A stretch of DNA of 64,000 bases from Azospirillum rugosum. Lineage in GTDB: Bacteria > Pseudomonadota > Alphaproteobacteria > Azospirillales > Azospirillaceae. Below the pieces are notes generated by a model. That model had not been told where the DNA came from and did not search any database. It was given only the letters and a program-made list of their open reading frames with translations. The stretch spans positions 248,001-312,000 of the forward strand of contig NZ_JAGINP010000001.1 in NCBI RefSeq assembly GCF_017876155.1, in the 5' to 3' direction. The translations under genes were made by a program, and so were the position numbers. Below are positions 54,033 through 63,237 of this stretch, piece by piece (position 1 is the stretch's first letter; every line of letters starts with the position of its first letter).

Positions 54033-54695
54033 ATGACCGACCTCGGCTACGATGCCGCGCACATGCTGGGGGCCGTGGTGCTGCTGATGAGCTTCGCTTT
54101 GCTCTACCAGCGCCGGCTCTTTTCCCTGCTGCACGTCTTCACGATGCAAGCGCTGGCGCTCGCGGCCACCGCGGCGTGGCAGGCCTTTTCGCACGACGAG
54201 CCGCACCTCTACATTACGGCGCTGCTGACCCTGGTGCTGAAGGCCGTGGTGATTCCGGTCGCGCTGCACCGGATCATCCTGAAGATGAACATCCAGCGCA
54301 CGATCGAGCCGGCGCTGGGCATCGGGCTGACTATGGTGGCGGGCGTGTCACTGGTGACGCTGTCGATCCTGCTCGTGCTGCCGGTGACGGAGGACGCCAC
54401 GGCGCTCACGCGCGAGAATCTGGCGTTGTCGCTGTCGGTGGTCCTGCTCGGCCTGCTGATGATGATCTCGCGCCGCAACGCGGTCAGCCAGGTGGTGGGC
54501 TTCATGTCCATCGAAAACGGGCTGATCCTGGCCGCGGTCGGTGTCGCCGGCATGCCGCTGGTGGTGGAGATGTCCGTCGCCTTCTCGGTCATGGTGGCCT
54601 TCATCATCTTCGGCATCTTCCTCTTCCACATTCGCGAGCGCTTCGACACGCTCGACATGCAGAAGATCGAGAGCTTCCGGGGGGAGAGCGACTGA
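54033..54695 (+). CDS. hyfE: HyfE-like membrane subunit (Ehr complex)
   Basis: A 220-residue protein with about seven predicted helices, related to HyfE and NuoK. The block ENLALSLSVVLLGLLMMISRRNAVSQVVGFMSIENG is typical of HyfE. Length agrees with E. coli HyfE (216). A G-rich ribosome-binding site precedes ATG 54033. The stop codon overlaps the next start (TGATG). Confidence 0.92.
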   Translation: MTDLGYDAAHMLGAVVLLMSFALLYQRRLFSLLHVFTMQALALAATAAWQAFSHDEPHLYITALLTLVLKAVVIPVALHRIILKMNIQRTIEPALGIGLTMVAGVSLVTLSILLVLPVTEDATALTRENLALSLSVVLLGLLMMISRRNAVSQVVGFMSIENGLILAAVGVAGMPLVVEMSVAFSVMVAFIIFGIFLFHIRERFDTLDMQKIESFRGESD

Positions 54696-56128
54696 TGGGC
54701 GCCATCACCGTCATCGTCGCGACCCCGCTGCTGTCGGCGATCATCCTCGCGCTGGTGCCGAATTACCGGCTGGCCGCAAAGCTGAACATCCTGTTCTCCG
54801 CCATCACGCTCGTGGCGGCACTCGTCCAGTTCGGGGTGGAGCCGTCCAGCGGCGCGCTGTTCGTGGTGGACGCCTTCAACGTTACGCTGATCGCGTTGAC
54901 CGCCTTCGTCGGGCTGACGACCAGCGTCTTCTCCGCCGGCTACATCGGGCACGAGGTGGCGATCCGCAGGCTCGACGCCGGGAAGCTGCGCTTCTACCAC
55001 GCCATGTACCAGGCCTTCATGTTCACCATGCTGCTGGCGCTCAGCGCCAACAACCTGGGCGTCATGTGGGTGGCGGTGGAGGGGGCGACGCTGACCACCG
55101 TCCTGATGGTCAGCCTGTACCGCACCGCCGCCAGCATCGAGGCGGCGTGGAAATACTTCATCCTGTGCGGCGTCGGCATCGCGCTGGCCCTGTTCGGCAC
55201 CATCCTGATGTACCTCGCCGCCCAGCCGGTGATGGGGCCGGGCATGGCGGCGATGACCTGGACGGATCTGATGGTCCACGTTGCCAAGGTGAACCCGGCC
55301 ATCCTGAACCTCGCCTTCGTGTTCCTGCTGGTCGGCTACGGCACCAAGGTCGGGCTGGCGCCGCTGCACGCCTGGCTGCCCGACGCCCACGCGGAGGGGC
55401 CGACGCCGATCTCCGCCGTGCTGTCGGGGCTGCTGCTGAACGTGGCGCTCTACGCCGTGCTGCGCTTCAAGATGCTGCTGGCCGCCAACGGGGCCGCCAT
55501 CGCGCCGGGGCCGCTGATGGTCGCCATGGGGCTCGCCTCGCTGCTGCTGGCCGGGCTGATGCTGTACCGGCGGCGCGACATCAAGCGATTCTTCGCCTAC
55601 AGCTCCATCGAGCATATGGGCATCATCACCTTCGCGTTCGGGATGGGCGGGCCGCTCGCCAACTTCGCGGGGCTGCTGCACATGGCCATGCACAGCCTGA
55701 CCAAGTCGGCCATCTTCTACGCGGTCGGCCACGCCGTGCAGGTGAAGGGCACGCAGCGGATCGAGAAGATCGCCGGGCTGACGGTCAGCCATCCGGTGCT
55801 CGGCTGGGGCCTGCTGGCCGGGGTGGTCGCCATCGCCGGCCTGCCGCCCTTCGGCATCTTCATGAGCGAGTTCCTGCTGGTCACCAGCACCTTCGCGCGG
55901 GAGCCGCTGCTGGCCGTGCCGCTGACCATCGGGATTCTCGTCGCCTTCGGCGCGCTCGTGCTGCGGGTTCAGCAGGTTTGCTTCGGCACGCCCTCCGGCG
56001 CGAATGCGCCCATCCAAGGATCGCTTGTGCCGCTGTTCGCGCATCTGGCCCTGGTGCTCGTCGCCGGGCTGTGGCTGCCGGGGCCGCTGGTCGCCTGGTT
56101 CCAGACCGTCGCGGCGCTGCTGGGGTAG
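54695..56128 (+). CDS. hyfF: HyfF-like proton-translocating membrane subunit (Ehr complex)
   Basis: A 477-residue NuoL/N-family antiporter-like subunit. Conserved blocks include VMWVAVEGATLTTVLMVSLY, GYGTKVGLAPLHAWLPDAHA, RRRDIKRFFAYSSIEHMGI and HSLTKSAIFYAVGHAV. Lys and Glu residues in these helices form the predicted proton path. Start ATG 54695 overlaps the hyfE stop. Only HyfB and HyfF antiporter-like subunits are present; HyfD is missing. Confidence 0.93.
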   Translation: MGAITVIVATPLLSAIILALVPNYRLAAKLNILFSAITLVAALVQFGVEPSSGALFVVDAFNVTLIALTAFVGLTTSVFSAGYIGHEVAIRRLDAGKLRFYHAMYQAFMFTMLLALSANNLGVMWVAVEGATLTTVLMVSLYRTAASIEAAWKYFILCGVGIALALFGTILMYLAAQPVMGPGMAAMTWTDLMVHVAKVNPAILNLAFVFLLVGYGTKVGLAPLHAWLPDAHAEGPTPISAVLSGLLLNVALYAVLRFKMLLAANGAAIAPGPLMVAMGLASLLLAGLMLYRRRDIKRFFAYSSIEHMGIITFAFGMGGPLANFAGLLHMAMHSLTKSAIFYAVGHAVQVKGTQRIEKIAGLTVSHPVLGWGLLAGVVAIAGLPPFGIFMSEFLLVTSTFAREPLLAVPLTIGILVAFGALVLRVQQVCFGTPSGANAPIQGSLVPLFAHLALVLVAGLWLPGPLVAWFQTVAALLG

Positions 56129-56138
56129 GGGAGGCGAC

Positions 56139-57698
56139 GTGTACGGAGAACAACCCCTGTTTGGCCTGCTCAACCGCATCGGCGGCGCGCCCGTTGCGGA
56201 CCACGGCCCGTGGCCGCGGTATCGCATGACCCGCGACGGCTGGCTTCAACTGATCGCCGAGTTGGAGGGCAGCGCCTGGAGCCTGCTGGGCCTGTGGGGC
56301 GAGCCGAAGGAGGTTTACGCCGCGCTGCGCGAGGACATGTCCGGCGACATCGCCGTCGTCAGCCTGGACTGCCCGCAGGGGCGCTACCCGAGCCTCAGCC
56401 CCGTGCGACCCTCCGCCAACCGGCTGGAGCGCGCGGCCCACGACCTGTACGGCCTGACCGCGGAGCGGACGACCGACCCGCGTCCCTGGCTGGACCACGA
56501 CGCCTGGGGCGTGCGTCGCCCGCTGTCGGACCGGCCGGGCGCGCCATCGCCGAATCCCGGCCCCTACACCTTCCTGTCGGTGGAGGGGGAGGGGCTGCAC
56601 CAGATCCCGGTCGGGCCGGTCCATGCGGGCATTATCGAGCCCGGGCATTTCCGCTTCACCGCCAACGGAGAAACGGTGGTGCGGCTGGAGGAGCGGCTCG
56701 GCTACGTGCATCGCGGCGTCGAGGGGCTGATGCGCGGCAAGCCCATCGCCGAGGCCGCCCGGCTGGCGGCCCGCATTTCCGGCGACAGCACGGTCGCGCA
56801 CAGCCTGGCCTTCGCCCGCGCGGTGGAGGCGGCGCTGGACGTCCGGGTGCCGCCGCGCGCGGTCTGGCTTCGCGCGCTGATGGCGGAGCTGGAGCGCGTC
56901 GCCAACCATCTGGGCGACATCGGCGCCATTTGCAACGACGCCGCCTTCGCCTTCATGCTGGCGGAGATGAGCCAGCTGCGCGAAGCCGTGCTGCGCGCGG
57001 CCGACCTGTGCTTCGGCCACCGGCTGATGATGGACCGCGTGGTGCCCGGCGGCGTGGCGGCGGATTTGCCGGAACGGGGACCGGCCCTGCTGCTCGACCT
57101 CTGCGCGGAGCTGCGCCGGCGCTTCCCGCCGTTGGTGACCATCTACGACGGCAAGGCGTCCTTGCAGGACCGCACCGTGGGGACCGGCGTCGTCGCCACG
57201 GGGCTGGTCAGCCGTTTCGGCGCAGGCGGCCCGGTCGGGCGCGCCTCCGGCCGCGGGCTGGACGCGCGCCGCAACCCCGGCTACGCGCCATATGACGACC
57301 TGGAGTTCGAGGTGCCGGTCCTCACGGAGGGCGACGTCAACGCCCGTGTCTGGATCCGCATTCGCGAGGTGGAGCAGTCGATCGCGTTGATCGAGCAGAT
57401 CGCAAAGCGGATGCCGGGCCTGCCGCGCGGCCTGGACGGCACGACTCCGTTGCCTCTGGTGCCGCTTGCGGCAGGGCAGGGGGCCCGCGAAGGCATGTCC
57501 CTCGTCGAATCCTTCCGCGGTGAGATTCTGACCTGGGTGCGGATCGAGGCGGATGGAACCGTTGGGCGCTGCCACCCGCGCGACCCGTCCTGGTTCCAGT
57601 GGCCACTGCTGGAGGCCGCCATCGAGGGCAACATCGTCGCGGACTTTCCGCTGTGCAACAAGTCCTTCAACTGTTCCTACGCGGGGCATGACCTGTAA
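56139..57698 (+). CDS. hyfG: HyfG-like large subunit lacking the Ni-Fe site (Ehr complex)
   Basis: A 519-residue fusion of a NuoC-like N-domain (1-140) and a NuoD-like large-subunit domain (about 155-519), as in HyfG/HycE. The N-terminal Ni-Fe motif R-x-C-G-x-C becomes R212-I-S-G-D-S, so both cysteines are Ser (214 and 217). The C-terminal CxxC reads C512-S-Y-A515, leaving one cysteine. It cannot bind a standard Ni-Fe centre. GTG 56139 follows GGGGAGG. The rest of the fold (LGYVHRGVEGLMRGK) is intact, so the complex may couple another redox step to ion transport. Confidence 0.9.
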   Translation: MYGEQPLFGLLNRIGGAPVADHGPWPRYRMTRDGWLQLIAELEGSAWSLLGLWGEPKEVYAALREDMSGDIAVVSLDCPQGRYPSLSPVRPSANRLERAAHDLYGLTAERTTDPRPWLDHDAWGVRRPLSDRPGAPSPNPGPYTFLSVEGEGLHQIPVGPVHAGIIEPGHFRFTANGETVVRLEERLGYVHRGVEGLMRGKPIAEAARLAARISGDSTVAHSLAFARAVEAALDVRVPPRAVWLRALMAELERVANHLGDIGAICNDAAFAFMLAEMSQLREAVLRAADLCFGHRLMMDRVVPGGVAADLPERGPALLLDLCAELRRRFPPLVTIYDGKASLQDRTVGTGVVATGLVSRFGAGGPVGRASGRGLDARRNPGYAPYDDLEFEVPVLTEGDVNARVWIRIREVEQSIALIEQIAKRMPGLPRGLDGTTPLPLVPLAAGQGAREGMSLVESFRGEILTWVRIEADGTVGRCHPRDPSWFQWPLLEAAIEGNIVADFPLCNKSFNCSYAGHDL

Positions 57699-57707
57699 GG
57701 GGGAGCG

Positions 57708-58229
57708 GTGTTCAAGCATATCCTCAAGTCCTTGACGGGCGGCCCGGTCACCGAGGCCGGCCCGGCCCCAGCCGATCCGGCGCTGGCCGAACTGGCCGGC
57801 AAGCTGGAGAAGGCGGCCAAGGCGCGGCTGGGGCGCAGCCTGTCGATCCGCGAGGTCGACGCGGGCTCCTGCAACGGCTGTGAGCTGGAAATCCACGCGC
57901 TGAACAACCCGATCTACGACCTGGAGCGGTTCGGCATCCGCTTCGTCGCGTCGCCACGCCACGCCGACGTGCTGCTGGTCACCGGCCCGGTCACCCGGAA
58001 CATGCGCGAGGCGCTGGTCCGCAGCTGGGACGCGACGCCGGACCCCAAGTGGGTCGTCGCCTGCGGTGACTGCGCGGTGGACGGCGGGCTGTTCCGGGGT
58101 GGATACGCCTGCATCGGCCCGGTCAACGAGGTCTTGCCGGTGGATCTGCACATTCCCGGCTGTCCGCCACGGCCGGCGGAGCTGCTGGCCGGCCTGTTGG
58201 CTTTGCTGGAAACCAGCGACACTCGCTGA
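57708..58229 (+). CDS. hyfI: HyfI/NuoB-like iron-sulfur subunit (Ehr complex)
   Basis: A 173-residue small subunit of the NuoB/HycG/HyfI family. Ligands of the proximal [4Fe-4S] cluster are present: C55-x2-C58 (GSCNGCELE), C122 (ACGDCAVDGG) and C152 (IPGCPPRP). So unlike the large subunit, its cofactor site is intact. GTG 57708 overlaps a close G-rich site. It is the last gene of the operon. No HyfA or HyfH ferredoxin-type subunit and no hydrogenase maturation genes are nearby. Confidence 0.92.
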   Translation: MFKHILKSLTGGPVTEAGPAPADPALAELAGKLEKAAKARLGRSLSIREVDAGSCNGCELEIHALNNPIYDLERFGIRFVASPRHADVLLVTGPVTRNMREALVRSWDATPDPKWVVACGDCAVDGGLFRGGYACIGPVNEVLPVDLHIPGCPPRPAELLAGLLALLETSDTR

Positions 58230-58377
58230 ATTTTCGGCTGGCGCGCCTGGTTCCCGCGGGTGGATGGGCTACCGCCGACGGCCCGGCGACAGGCCGGCTT
58301 ACCGCCGGAACAGTGTTGCGCCGGAGGCTGTATAGGCTACGGTGAAAGCCGTTGCCTTGCCATCGGAGCGTTGGAGC

Positions 58378-58710
58378 ATGGAGGCGAAAGCGCTGAAGCG
58401 CGTGCTGCCGTTGATCGCACTTCTGGCGTCATCGGCCTGTGCGGTGAAGACGGTCGATTGCTCGCTGCTCAGCGACCAGGAAATCGCGGACGCCCACAGG
58501 AACGGGCAATGCGGCAACGTCTTCGCGCGCACCCACGACGAAGTCATCCCGGTCGGCAGCGTGGTCCCGCCACAGCGGCGCAAAGCCCGCCCGCCGAACG
58601 CTCAGCTGCTCGACGATCCCGGACCGGCGGTCATCCAGGCGGAAGCGGAGAAACGGGCGAAGACGGCCACGCGCCCTCCCCGCACGCAGTCCGCCCAAAA
58701 CTTTCCATAA
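58378..58710 (+). CDS. Small probable lipoprotein
   Basis: A 110-residue protein starting at ATG 58378. The N-terminus is a signal sequence (KRVLPLIALLASSACAV) with a cysteine at residue 21 after a weak lipobox (SSAC). The remainder is hydrophilic and Pro/Arg-rich (PPQRRKARPP; EAEKRAKTATRPPRTQ). Two other cysteines follow soon after. No family recognised. It lies between the Ehr operon and mazG. Confidence 0.65.
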   Translation: MEAKALKRVLPLIALLASSACAVKTVDCSLLSDQEIADAHRNGQCGNVFARTHDEVIPVGSVVPPQRRKARPPNAQLLDDPGPAVIQAEAEKRAKTATRPPRTQSAQNFP

Positions 58711-58824
58711 TACCGCTTATAGGATTTATTGGCTCCAGCAGGGTGGCTTGGCTTTTATCCGCCTTCCGGGTCGGATAAGGTCGCCCGGACTCCATTTCCT
58801 TTTCTCCGCCCCAGACGAGAGCCC

Positions 58825-59628
58825 ATGGCCCGCAACATCGACCGTCTTCTCGACATCATGGCCCGCCTGCGCGATCCCAACGGCGGCTGTCCGTGGGACC
58901 TGGAACAGACCTATGCGACGATCGCGCCCCACACGATCGAAGAAGCGTATGAAGTCGCCGACGCCATCGAAAAGAACGACAAGGCCGCGCTCCGCGAAGA
59001 GTTGGGCGACCTGCTGTTCCAGGTCGTCTATTACAGCCAGATGGCGCGCGAGGAAGGCCTCTTCGACTTCGAGGAGGTCGCGGGCGTCATCGCCGACAAG
59101 ATGATCCGCCGCCACCCGCACGTCTTCGGCGCCGACGAGGTAAACACCGCCGACCTGCAGACCTCCCGCTGGGAGGAGCACAAGGCCGCGGAGCGCGCCG
59201 CCAAGGCCGCCGAGGAAGGCCGCGTTCCGTCCGCGCTGGAAGGCGTCATCGCCGGCCTGCCCGCCCTGACCCGTGCGCTGAAGCTTCAGAACCGCGCCGC
59301 CCGCGTCGGCTTCGACTGGACCGACGCCCGCGACATCCTCGACAAGATCGAGGAGGAGGTCCAGGAACTGCGCGCCGAGATGGACGCGGGCAGCGCCCAG
59401 GAGCGCGTGGCCGACGAGCTGGGCGACCTGCTGTTCGCGCTGGTCAACCTCGCCCGCCGCCTGAAGGTGGAGCCGGAATCGGCGCTTCGCGGCACCAACG
59501 CCAAGTTCGAGCGCCGCTTCCACCGCATCGAGGCGCTGCTGGCCGATCAAGGCCGCAAGCCCCAGGACGCGACGCTCGACGAGATGGAAGCCCTCTGGCA
59601 GCAGGCCAAGCGCGAGGAGCGGTCGTAA
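58825..59628 (+). CDS. mazG: MazG nucleoside triphosphate pyrophosphohydrolase
   Basis: A 267-residue protein with the MazG tandem layout. The first domain has GGCPWDLEQTYATIAPHTIE with metal site EEAYEVADAI and EELGDLLFQVVYYSQ; the second repeats KIEEEVQELRAEM and DELGDLLFALVNLARR. Length matches MazG of E. coli. It hydrolyses NTPs to NMP and PPi, cleaning non-standard nucleotides and affecting ppGpp levels. ATG 58825 gives the family N-terminus; the longer frame from 58729 does not. Confidence 0.95.
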   Translation: MARNIDRLLDIMARLRDPNGGCPWDLEQTYATIAPHTIEEAYEVADAIEKNDKAALREELGDLLFQVVYYSQMAREEGLFDFEEVAGVIADKMIRRHPHVFGADEVNTADLQTSRWEEHKAAERAAKAAEEGRVPSALEGVIAGLPALTRALKLQNRAARVGFDWTDARDILDKIEEEVQELRAEMDAGSAQERVADELGDLLFALVNLARRLKVEPESALRGTNAKFERRFHRIEALLADQGRKPQDATLDEMEALWQQAKREERS

Positions 59629-59659
59629 GCCGGCCCTCCCGCCTGACCCGCGGGGCCCG

Positions 59660-60499
59660 TTACCCGAACAGGTGCCGGTGCAGCGCCTGCCAGCTGTCGC
59701 GGTCGGGGGCCATCATGACCCCGCCGCCCAGCACGGTCGGCCGGTAGGGCGCGCCGTCGAACAACGCGCTGTAGCCGCCGGCTTCCGCGTGCAGGAGCAC
59801 CCCGGCGGCGTGGTCCCACGGCATCAGGCGGTGGTAGAGCGAGTAATGCGCCCTGCCCTCCAGCAGCCGCAGATACTCCTGCGCGGCGCTGGACAGGCAG
59901 GCGCGCGGGCCGAGCGCCCTGCCGCGCTCGTCCAACTGCCGTCCCAGGGACTCCTCGCAGAAGCGCGTGGACAACGCCCCGACCATCTCCGGCAGCGGGA
60001 CGGCCGGCGCGACCTGCACGCGCTTGCCGTTCAGGAACGCGCCCTGCCCTTTCACCGCGGTGGCCAGCCGGCCGTCGCACGGGTCGTAGATCCAGCCGGC
60101 CAGCGTCTCCCCGGCGCGGGCGAGCGCGACGATCACCGCAAACAGCGGGCGGCCGTTGGCGAAATTGATCGTCCCGTCGATCGGATCGATGATCCACACC
60201 GGCGCGTCGCCATGCAGCCGGTCCAGCAGCGACTTGTCGGCGGAGACCGCTTCCTCCCCGACCACGGTGCTGCCCGGCAGCAGGTCCATCAGGCGCGGCG
60301 TCAGCGCGCGCTCCGCCGCTTCGTCGGCCAGCGTCACCAGATCGGCCGGGCCGGTCTTCTCGCGGATGCCGGCGTTGGCAAGGTCGCGGAAATAGGGAAG
60401 GATCTCGGTTTCGGCCACGTCGCGGATCAGGGCGGAGACGCGGTCCACATCCGGTATTGCAAACTCCGGGACCGGGCCCGGATTCGGTTGGGTCGTCAC
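59660..60499 (-). CDS. Inositol-monophosphatase-family phosphatase
   Basis: A 279-residue Mg/Li-dependent phosphatase. Motifs present: GEEAV (metal), WIIDPIDGTINFANG (D-P-I-D-G-T metal/catalytic loop) and LMPWDHAAGVLLHAEAGG. The family includes SuhB-like inositol phosphatases, CysQ and histidinol-phosphate phosphatase HisN; this protein cannot be placed within them by eye. GTG 60499 overlaps the stop of the upstream gene, so the two are coupled. Convergent with mazG. Confidence 0.92.
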   Translation of the reverse strand: MTTQPNPGPVPEFAIPDVDRVSALIRDVAETEILPYFRDLANAGIREKTGPADLVTLADEAAERALTPRLMDLLPGSTVVGEEAVSADKSLLDRLHGDAPVWIIDPIDGTINFANGRPLFAVIVALARAGETLAGWIYDPCDGRLATAVKGQGAFLNGKRVQVAPAVPLPEMVGALSTRFCEESLGRQLDERGRALGPRACLSSAAQEYLRLLEGRAHYSLYHRLMPWDHAAGVLLHAEAGGYSALFDGAPYRPTVLGGGVMMAPDRDSWQALHRHLFG

Positions 60500-61059
60500 T
60501 TTTTCGGCGCCGTTTTCTGTTTCGGATCGAGTTCGAGGATGGTGCTGCCGTCCTTCGGCGGCTCCGGGATCAACACCTTGCCTTCCAGTCCCGTTTCTTT
60601 CAGCGCCCTGACCAGCGCCTCGTAGGTCGCCTGGTCGGCCGCCGGATTCGGGACCGGCGGCGGTCCGACGAGCGGACCCGGGTCCGGCTTGCGCGGCGGA
60701 ATCTTCACGTCGAAGGGCAGCGGCGACTGCCGCGCCTCCTTGGTTTCCTCCTCCGGCGGGGGCGGCGGGGGGCGCCACAGGCGGAAACAGTCGGTGAAGC
60801 TCGCTTCCTTGCATTGCTTCAGCAGGTCGCGGGCGTCGGGCGCGGTCACCACCGGGCCGACCGGGGCCGGCGGGAAATCGTCCGGCATCGGCGGGAGCGG
60901 ATCCTCCGGCGCCACCTCCGGCTCCTCGACATAACCCGGAGGAAGCGCCGGGTCGGCCGCCGCTGTGGCAGCGGCAACCAGGCATAACGCGGGCAGAAGG
61001 GCGAGGAGAAGACGCACGGGACTCCGGCGGTCGGAACGTGAAACAGGCGGGCGCGCCAT
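60496..61059 (-). CDS. Exported proline-rich hypothetical protein
   Basis: A 187-residue protein. A signal peptide (VRLLLALLPALCLVAAATAAAD) precedes a Pro/Glu-rich segment (EEPEVAPEDPLPPMPDDFPP, WRPPPPPPEEE). Two cysteines flank a short helix (KQCKEASFTDCF). The C-terminus is charged. It looks like a periplasmic protein with no recognisable domain. Its stop overlaps the phosphatase start. Confidence 0.72.
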   Translation of the reverse strand: MARPPVSRSDRRSPVRLLLALLPALCLVAAATAAADPALPPGYVEEPEVAPEDPLPPMPDDFPPAPVGPVVTAPDARDLLKQCKEASFTDCFRLWRPPPPPPEEETKEARQSPLPFDVKIPPRKPDPGPLVGPPPVPNPAADQATYEALVRALKETGLEGKVLIPEPPKDGSTILELDPKQKTAPKK

Positions 61060-61125
61060 TATGGCGCCCCGCCCGTATTACCGCCATGAACAATTCCTGC
61101 GATGCCGATCCGGAAACGCGGAGGA

Positions 61126-61410
61126 TCAGGCGTGCGGGCGCCCATTGTCGGAGGTCGCCGACGGCGCCCAGGCGGCCAGTTCGGACCGCACTGCGGCGAT
61201 CTTCCGGGATTCGACCGGGTTGGTCTCGTGCCGGGCGGCCTCGCTGATGATTTCCAGCAGATGCGCGCGCCCCGCGGGATCGCGCGACAGTTCCTGAATG
61301 CGCAGCACCGCGGCACCCGGCGACAACCGTTCCTGGCGCGCGACCAGGGTCACCTGGTCCGCCATGAAGGCGGTGATCGAAAAGCGATACGGATCGGTTT
61401 GCAATCGCAT
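61126..61410 (-). CDS. Small hypothetical protein
   Basis: A 94-residue soluble helical protein (ITAFMADQVTLVARQERLSP; LEIISEAARHETNPVESRKI). GGGAGGAG precedes ATG 61410. No family recognised. It lies between the proline-rich gene and hflX on the same strand, with 65 bp to the former. Confidence 0.68.
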   Translation of the reverse strand: MRLQTDPYRFSITAFMADQVTLVARQERLSPGAAVLRIQELSRDPAGRAHLLEIISEAARHETNPVESRKIAAVRSELAAWAPSATSDNGRPHA

Positions 61411-61532
61411 TGGCAGTTCTCCTCCCGGGGAAGCCGTTGCTCCCATCCAGAAGTCGGGATCGCACCCGAAAGTCGCTAGACTACTTACGAGTTATGACGG
61501 TGAAGACATTCGGGACCTGACGAAGGGCGGAC

Positions 61533-61557
61533 CGGGCGCGGCGAGATGCCGCGCCCG
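61533..61557. terminator. GC-rich hairpin downstream of hflX
   Basis: Perfect 10-bp stem (61533-61542 with 61548-61557) with loop GAGAT, 24 bp after the hflX stop on the minus strand. No T-tract follows, so it may stop transcription only with Rho or act in mRNA protection. Confidence 0.5.
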
Positions 61558-61581
61558 TCGCCCAATGTCATATGTATACGA

Positions 61582-62907
61582 TCATTCGACCGTGAAGCGC
61601 TTCTCGAATCGGGCGAGATCCGCCGGATCGATGGCGACGTGCAGATGGGCCTGCGCGTCGTCGTCGCGCCGCTCCAGCACCTCGCCCTTGGCGTAGAGCC
61701 ACGCCAGGGCCGCCCCGTCGCCGAGGTCGATGGACAGGTCCACCACGCGGCGGTGCGCGTTCATGCGCTCGTCCAGCAGGCGGTCGAGCGCCTCGATCCC
61801 CTCCCCCGTGCGGGCGGAGACGGCCACGGCGCGCGGGTTGCGCTGGGACTGGGCCAGGACCGCTTCGCGGGACTCGGCGTCGAGCGCGTCGATCTTGTTC
61901 AGCACCTCGATGACGCGCTCATCCTCGTCCGGGTCGATGCCCATATCCCGCATCACCTCGTGCACGTCGGCCTTCTGGGCGTCGGTGTCGATGTGGGCGA
62001 TGTCGCGGACGTGCAGGATGATGTCGGCGGCGTCCACCTCCTCCAGCGTGGCGCGGAAGGCAGCGACGAGGCCGTGCGGCAGGTCGGAGATGAAGCCCAC
62101 GGTGTCCGACAGGATCACCTTGCGCCCCGACGGCAGTGTCACCTGCCGCATGGTCGGGTCGAGCGTGGCGAACAGCAGGTCCTTGGCGAAGACGTCGGCG
62201 TTGGCCAGCCGGTTGAACAGTGTGGACTTGCCGGCGTTGGTGTAGCCGACCAGCGCCACCACCGGGTACGGCACCTTGGCGCGCGCCTTGCGGTGCAGGC
62301 CGCGGGTGCGGCGGACGTCGTCCAGCTCCTTCTTGATCTTGACGATCCGGTCGCCGATCAGGCGGCGGTCCATCTCAAGCTGGGATTCGCCGGGGCCGCC
62401 CAGGAAGCCGAAACCGCCGCGCTGCCGTTCCAGGTGGGTCCAGGACCGCACCAGACGCGACTTCTGGTAGGTCAGGGACGCCAGCTCGACCTGAAGCATG
62501 CCTTCGCGCGTGCGGGCGCGGGCGCCGAAGATCTCCAGGATCAGGCCGGTGCGGTCGATGACCTTGGCCTTCAGCGCCTTTTCCAGGTTGCGCTGCTGAA
62601 CGGGGGAGAGGGCGTGGTCCAGGATGACGAGGGTGGCCTCATGCTCCTCCACGATCTGCGCCAGATGCTCCACCGTCCCCGATCCCAGCAGGATCGAGGG
62701 CTGCGGGCGATTCACCCGCGCGCATTCGGCGTGCACGACGTCCAGATCGATGGCGAGCGCAAGGCCCACCGCCTCGTCCAGGCAGGACTCGGGATGGCGC
62801 AAGGCCCCGTCCGTCTCGCTGCGGAGGACGGGGTGGACCACGATGGCGCGGCCGGAGGCGGTGGGCGCCCGGCCGTTGCCATTGGTCGGAAGATCAGACG
62901 CTTTCAC
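61582..62907 (-). CDS. hflX: GTPase HflX
   Basis: A 441-residue GTPase. The N-terminal HflX domain includes [20 protein letters not shown] and [18 protein letters not shown]; the G domain has P-loop GYTNAGKST, switch [17 protein letters not shown] and NKIDALD. HflX splits stalled 70S ribosomes, particularly under heat stress. Its start overlaps the hfq stop by 14 bp, the conserved hfq-hflX arrangement. Confidence 0.97.
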   Translation of the reverse strand: MKASDLPTNGNGRAPTASGRAIVVHPVLRSETDGALRHPESCLDEAVGLALAIDLDVVHAECARVNRPQPSILLGSGTVEHLAQIVEEHEATLVILDHALSPVQQRNLEKALKAKVIDRTGLILEIFGARARTREGMLQVELASLTYQKSRLVRSWTHLERQRGGFGFLGGPGESQLEMDRRLIGDRIVKIKKELDDVRRTRGLHRKARAKVPYPVVALVGYTNAGKSTLFNRLANADVFAKDLLFATLDPTMRQVTLPSGRKVILSDTVGFISDLPHGLVAAFRATLEEVDAADIILHVRDIAHIDTDAQKADVHEVMRDMGIDPDEDERVIEVLNKIDALDAESREAVLAQSQRNPRAVAVSARTGEGIEALDRLLDERMNAHRRVVDLSIDLGDGAALAWLYAKGEVLERRDDDAQAHLHVAIDPADLARFEKRFTVE

Positions 62908-63142
62908 CTTCCTTGGGCGGCTCGAAGAGTTGGATGGGATGCGCGGGCATCACGGTGGAGATCGCGTGCTTGTAGACCAGCTGCGAATGCGCGTCGCGCC
63001 GCAGCAGGACCGAGAAATTGTCGAACCAGGTGATGATCCCCTGAAGCTTAACGCCGTTCACGAGAAAGACGGTCACGGGAGTCTTGTTCTTGCGGACGTG
63101 ATTGAGGAATACGTCCTGCACGTTTTGGCTTTTTTCAGACAT
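62894..63142 (-). CDS. hfq: RNA chaperone Hfq
   Basis: An 82-residue Hfq. Sm1 ([23 protein letters not shown] split by residue 30) and Sm2 with the proximal-face motif YKHAIST are intact. It forms a hexamer that pairs sRNAs with mRNAs. Operon with hflX downstream. It is a likely cofactor for the two sRNAs predicted at 50.5-50.8 kb. The 95 bp upstream of hfq separates it from the HAD gene. Confidence 0.98.
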   Translation of the reverse strand: MSEKSQNVQDVFLNHVRKNKTPVTVFLVNGVKLQGIITWFDNFSVLLRRDAHSQLVYKHAISTVMPAHPIQLFEPPKEGESV

Positions 63143-63237
63143 TTATGTCGCCCCCTTCTTCAGTGTTTTTGGGGCCCTTTGTTAGAGAGCCCGCTCCCCG
63201 CAGCGATAAGGTTTGGTGTGCGTTGCAACCGTCTCGA

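Noticed and set aside
50907..58229. Functional hydrogenase 4
   Set aside because: Three of the four Ni-Fe cysteines are missing in the large subunit and no maturation genes are present.
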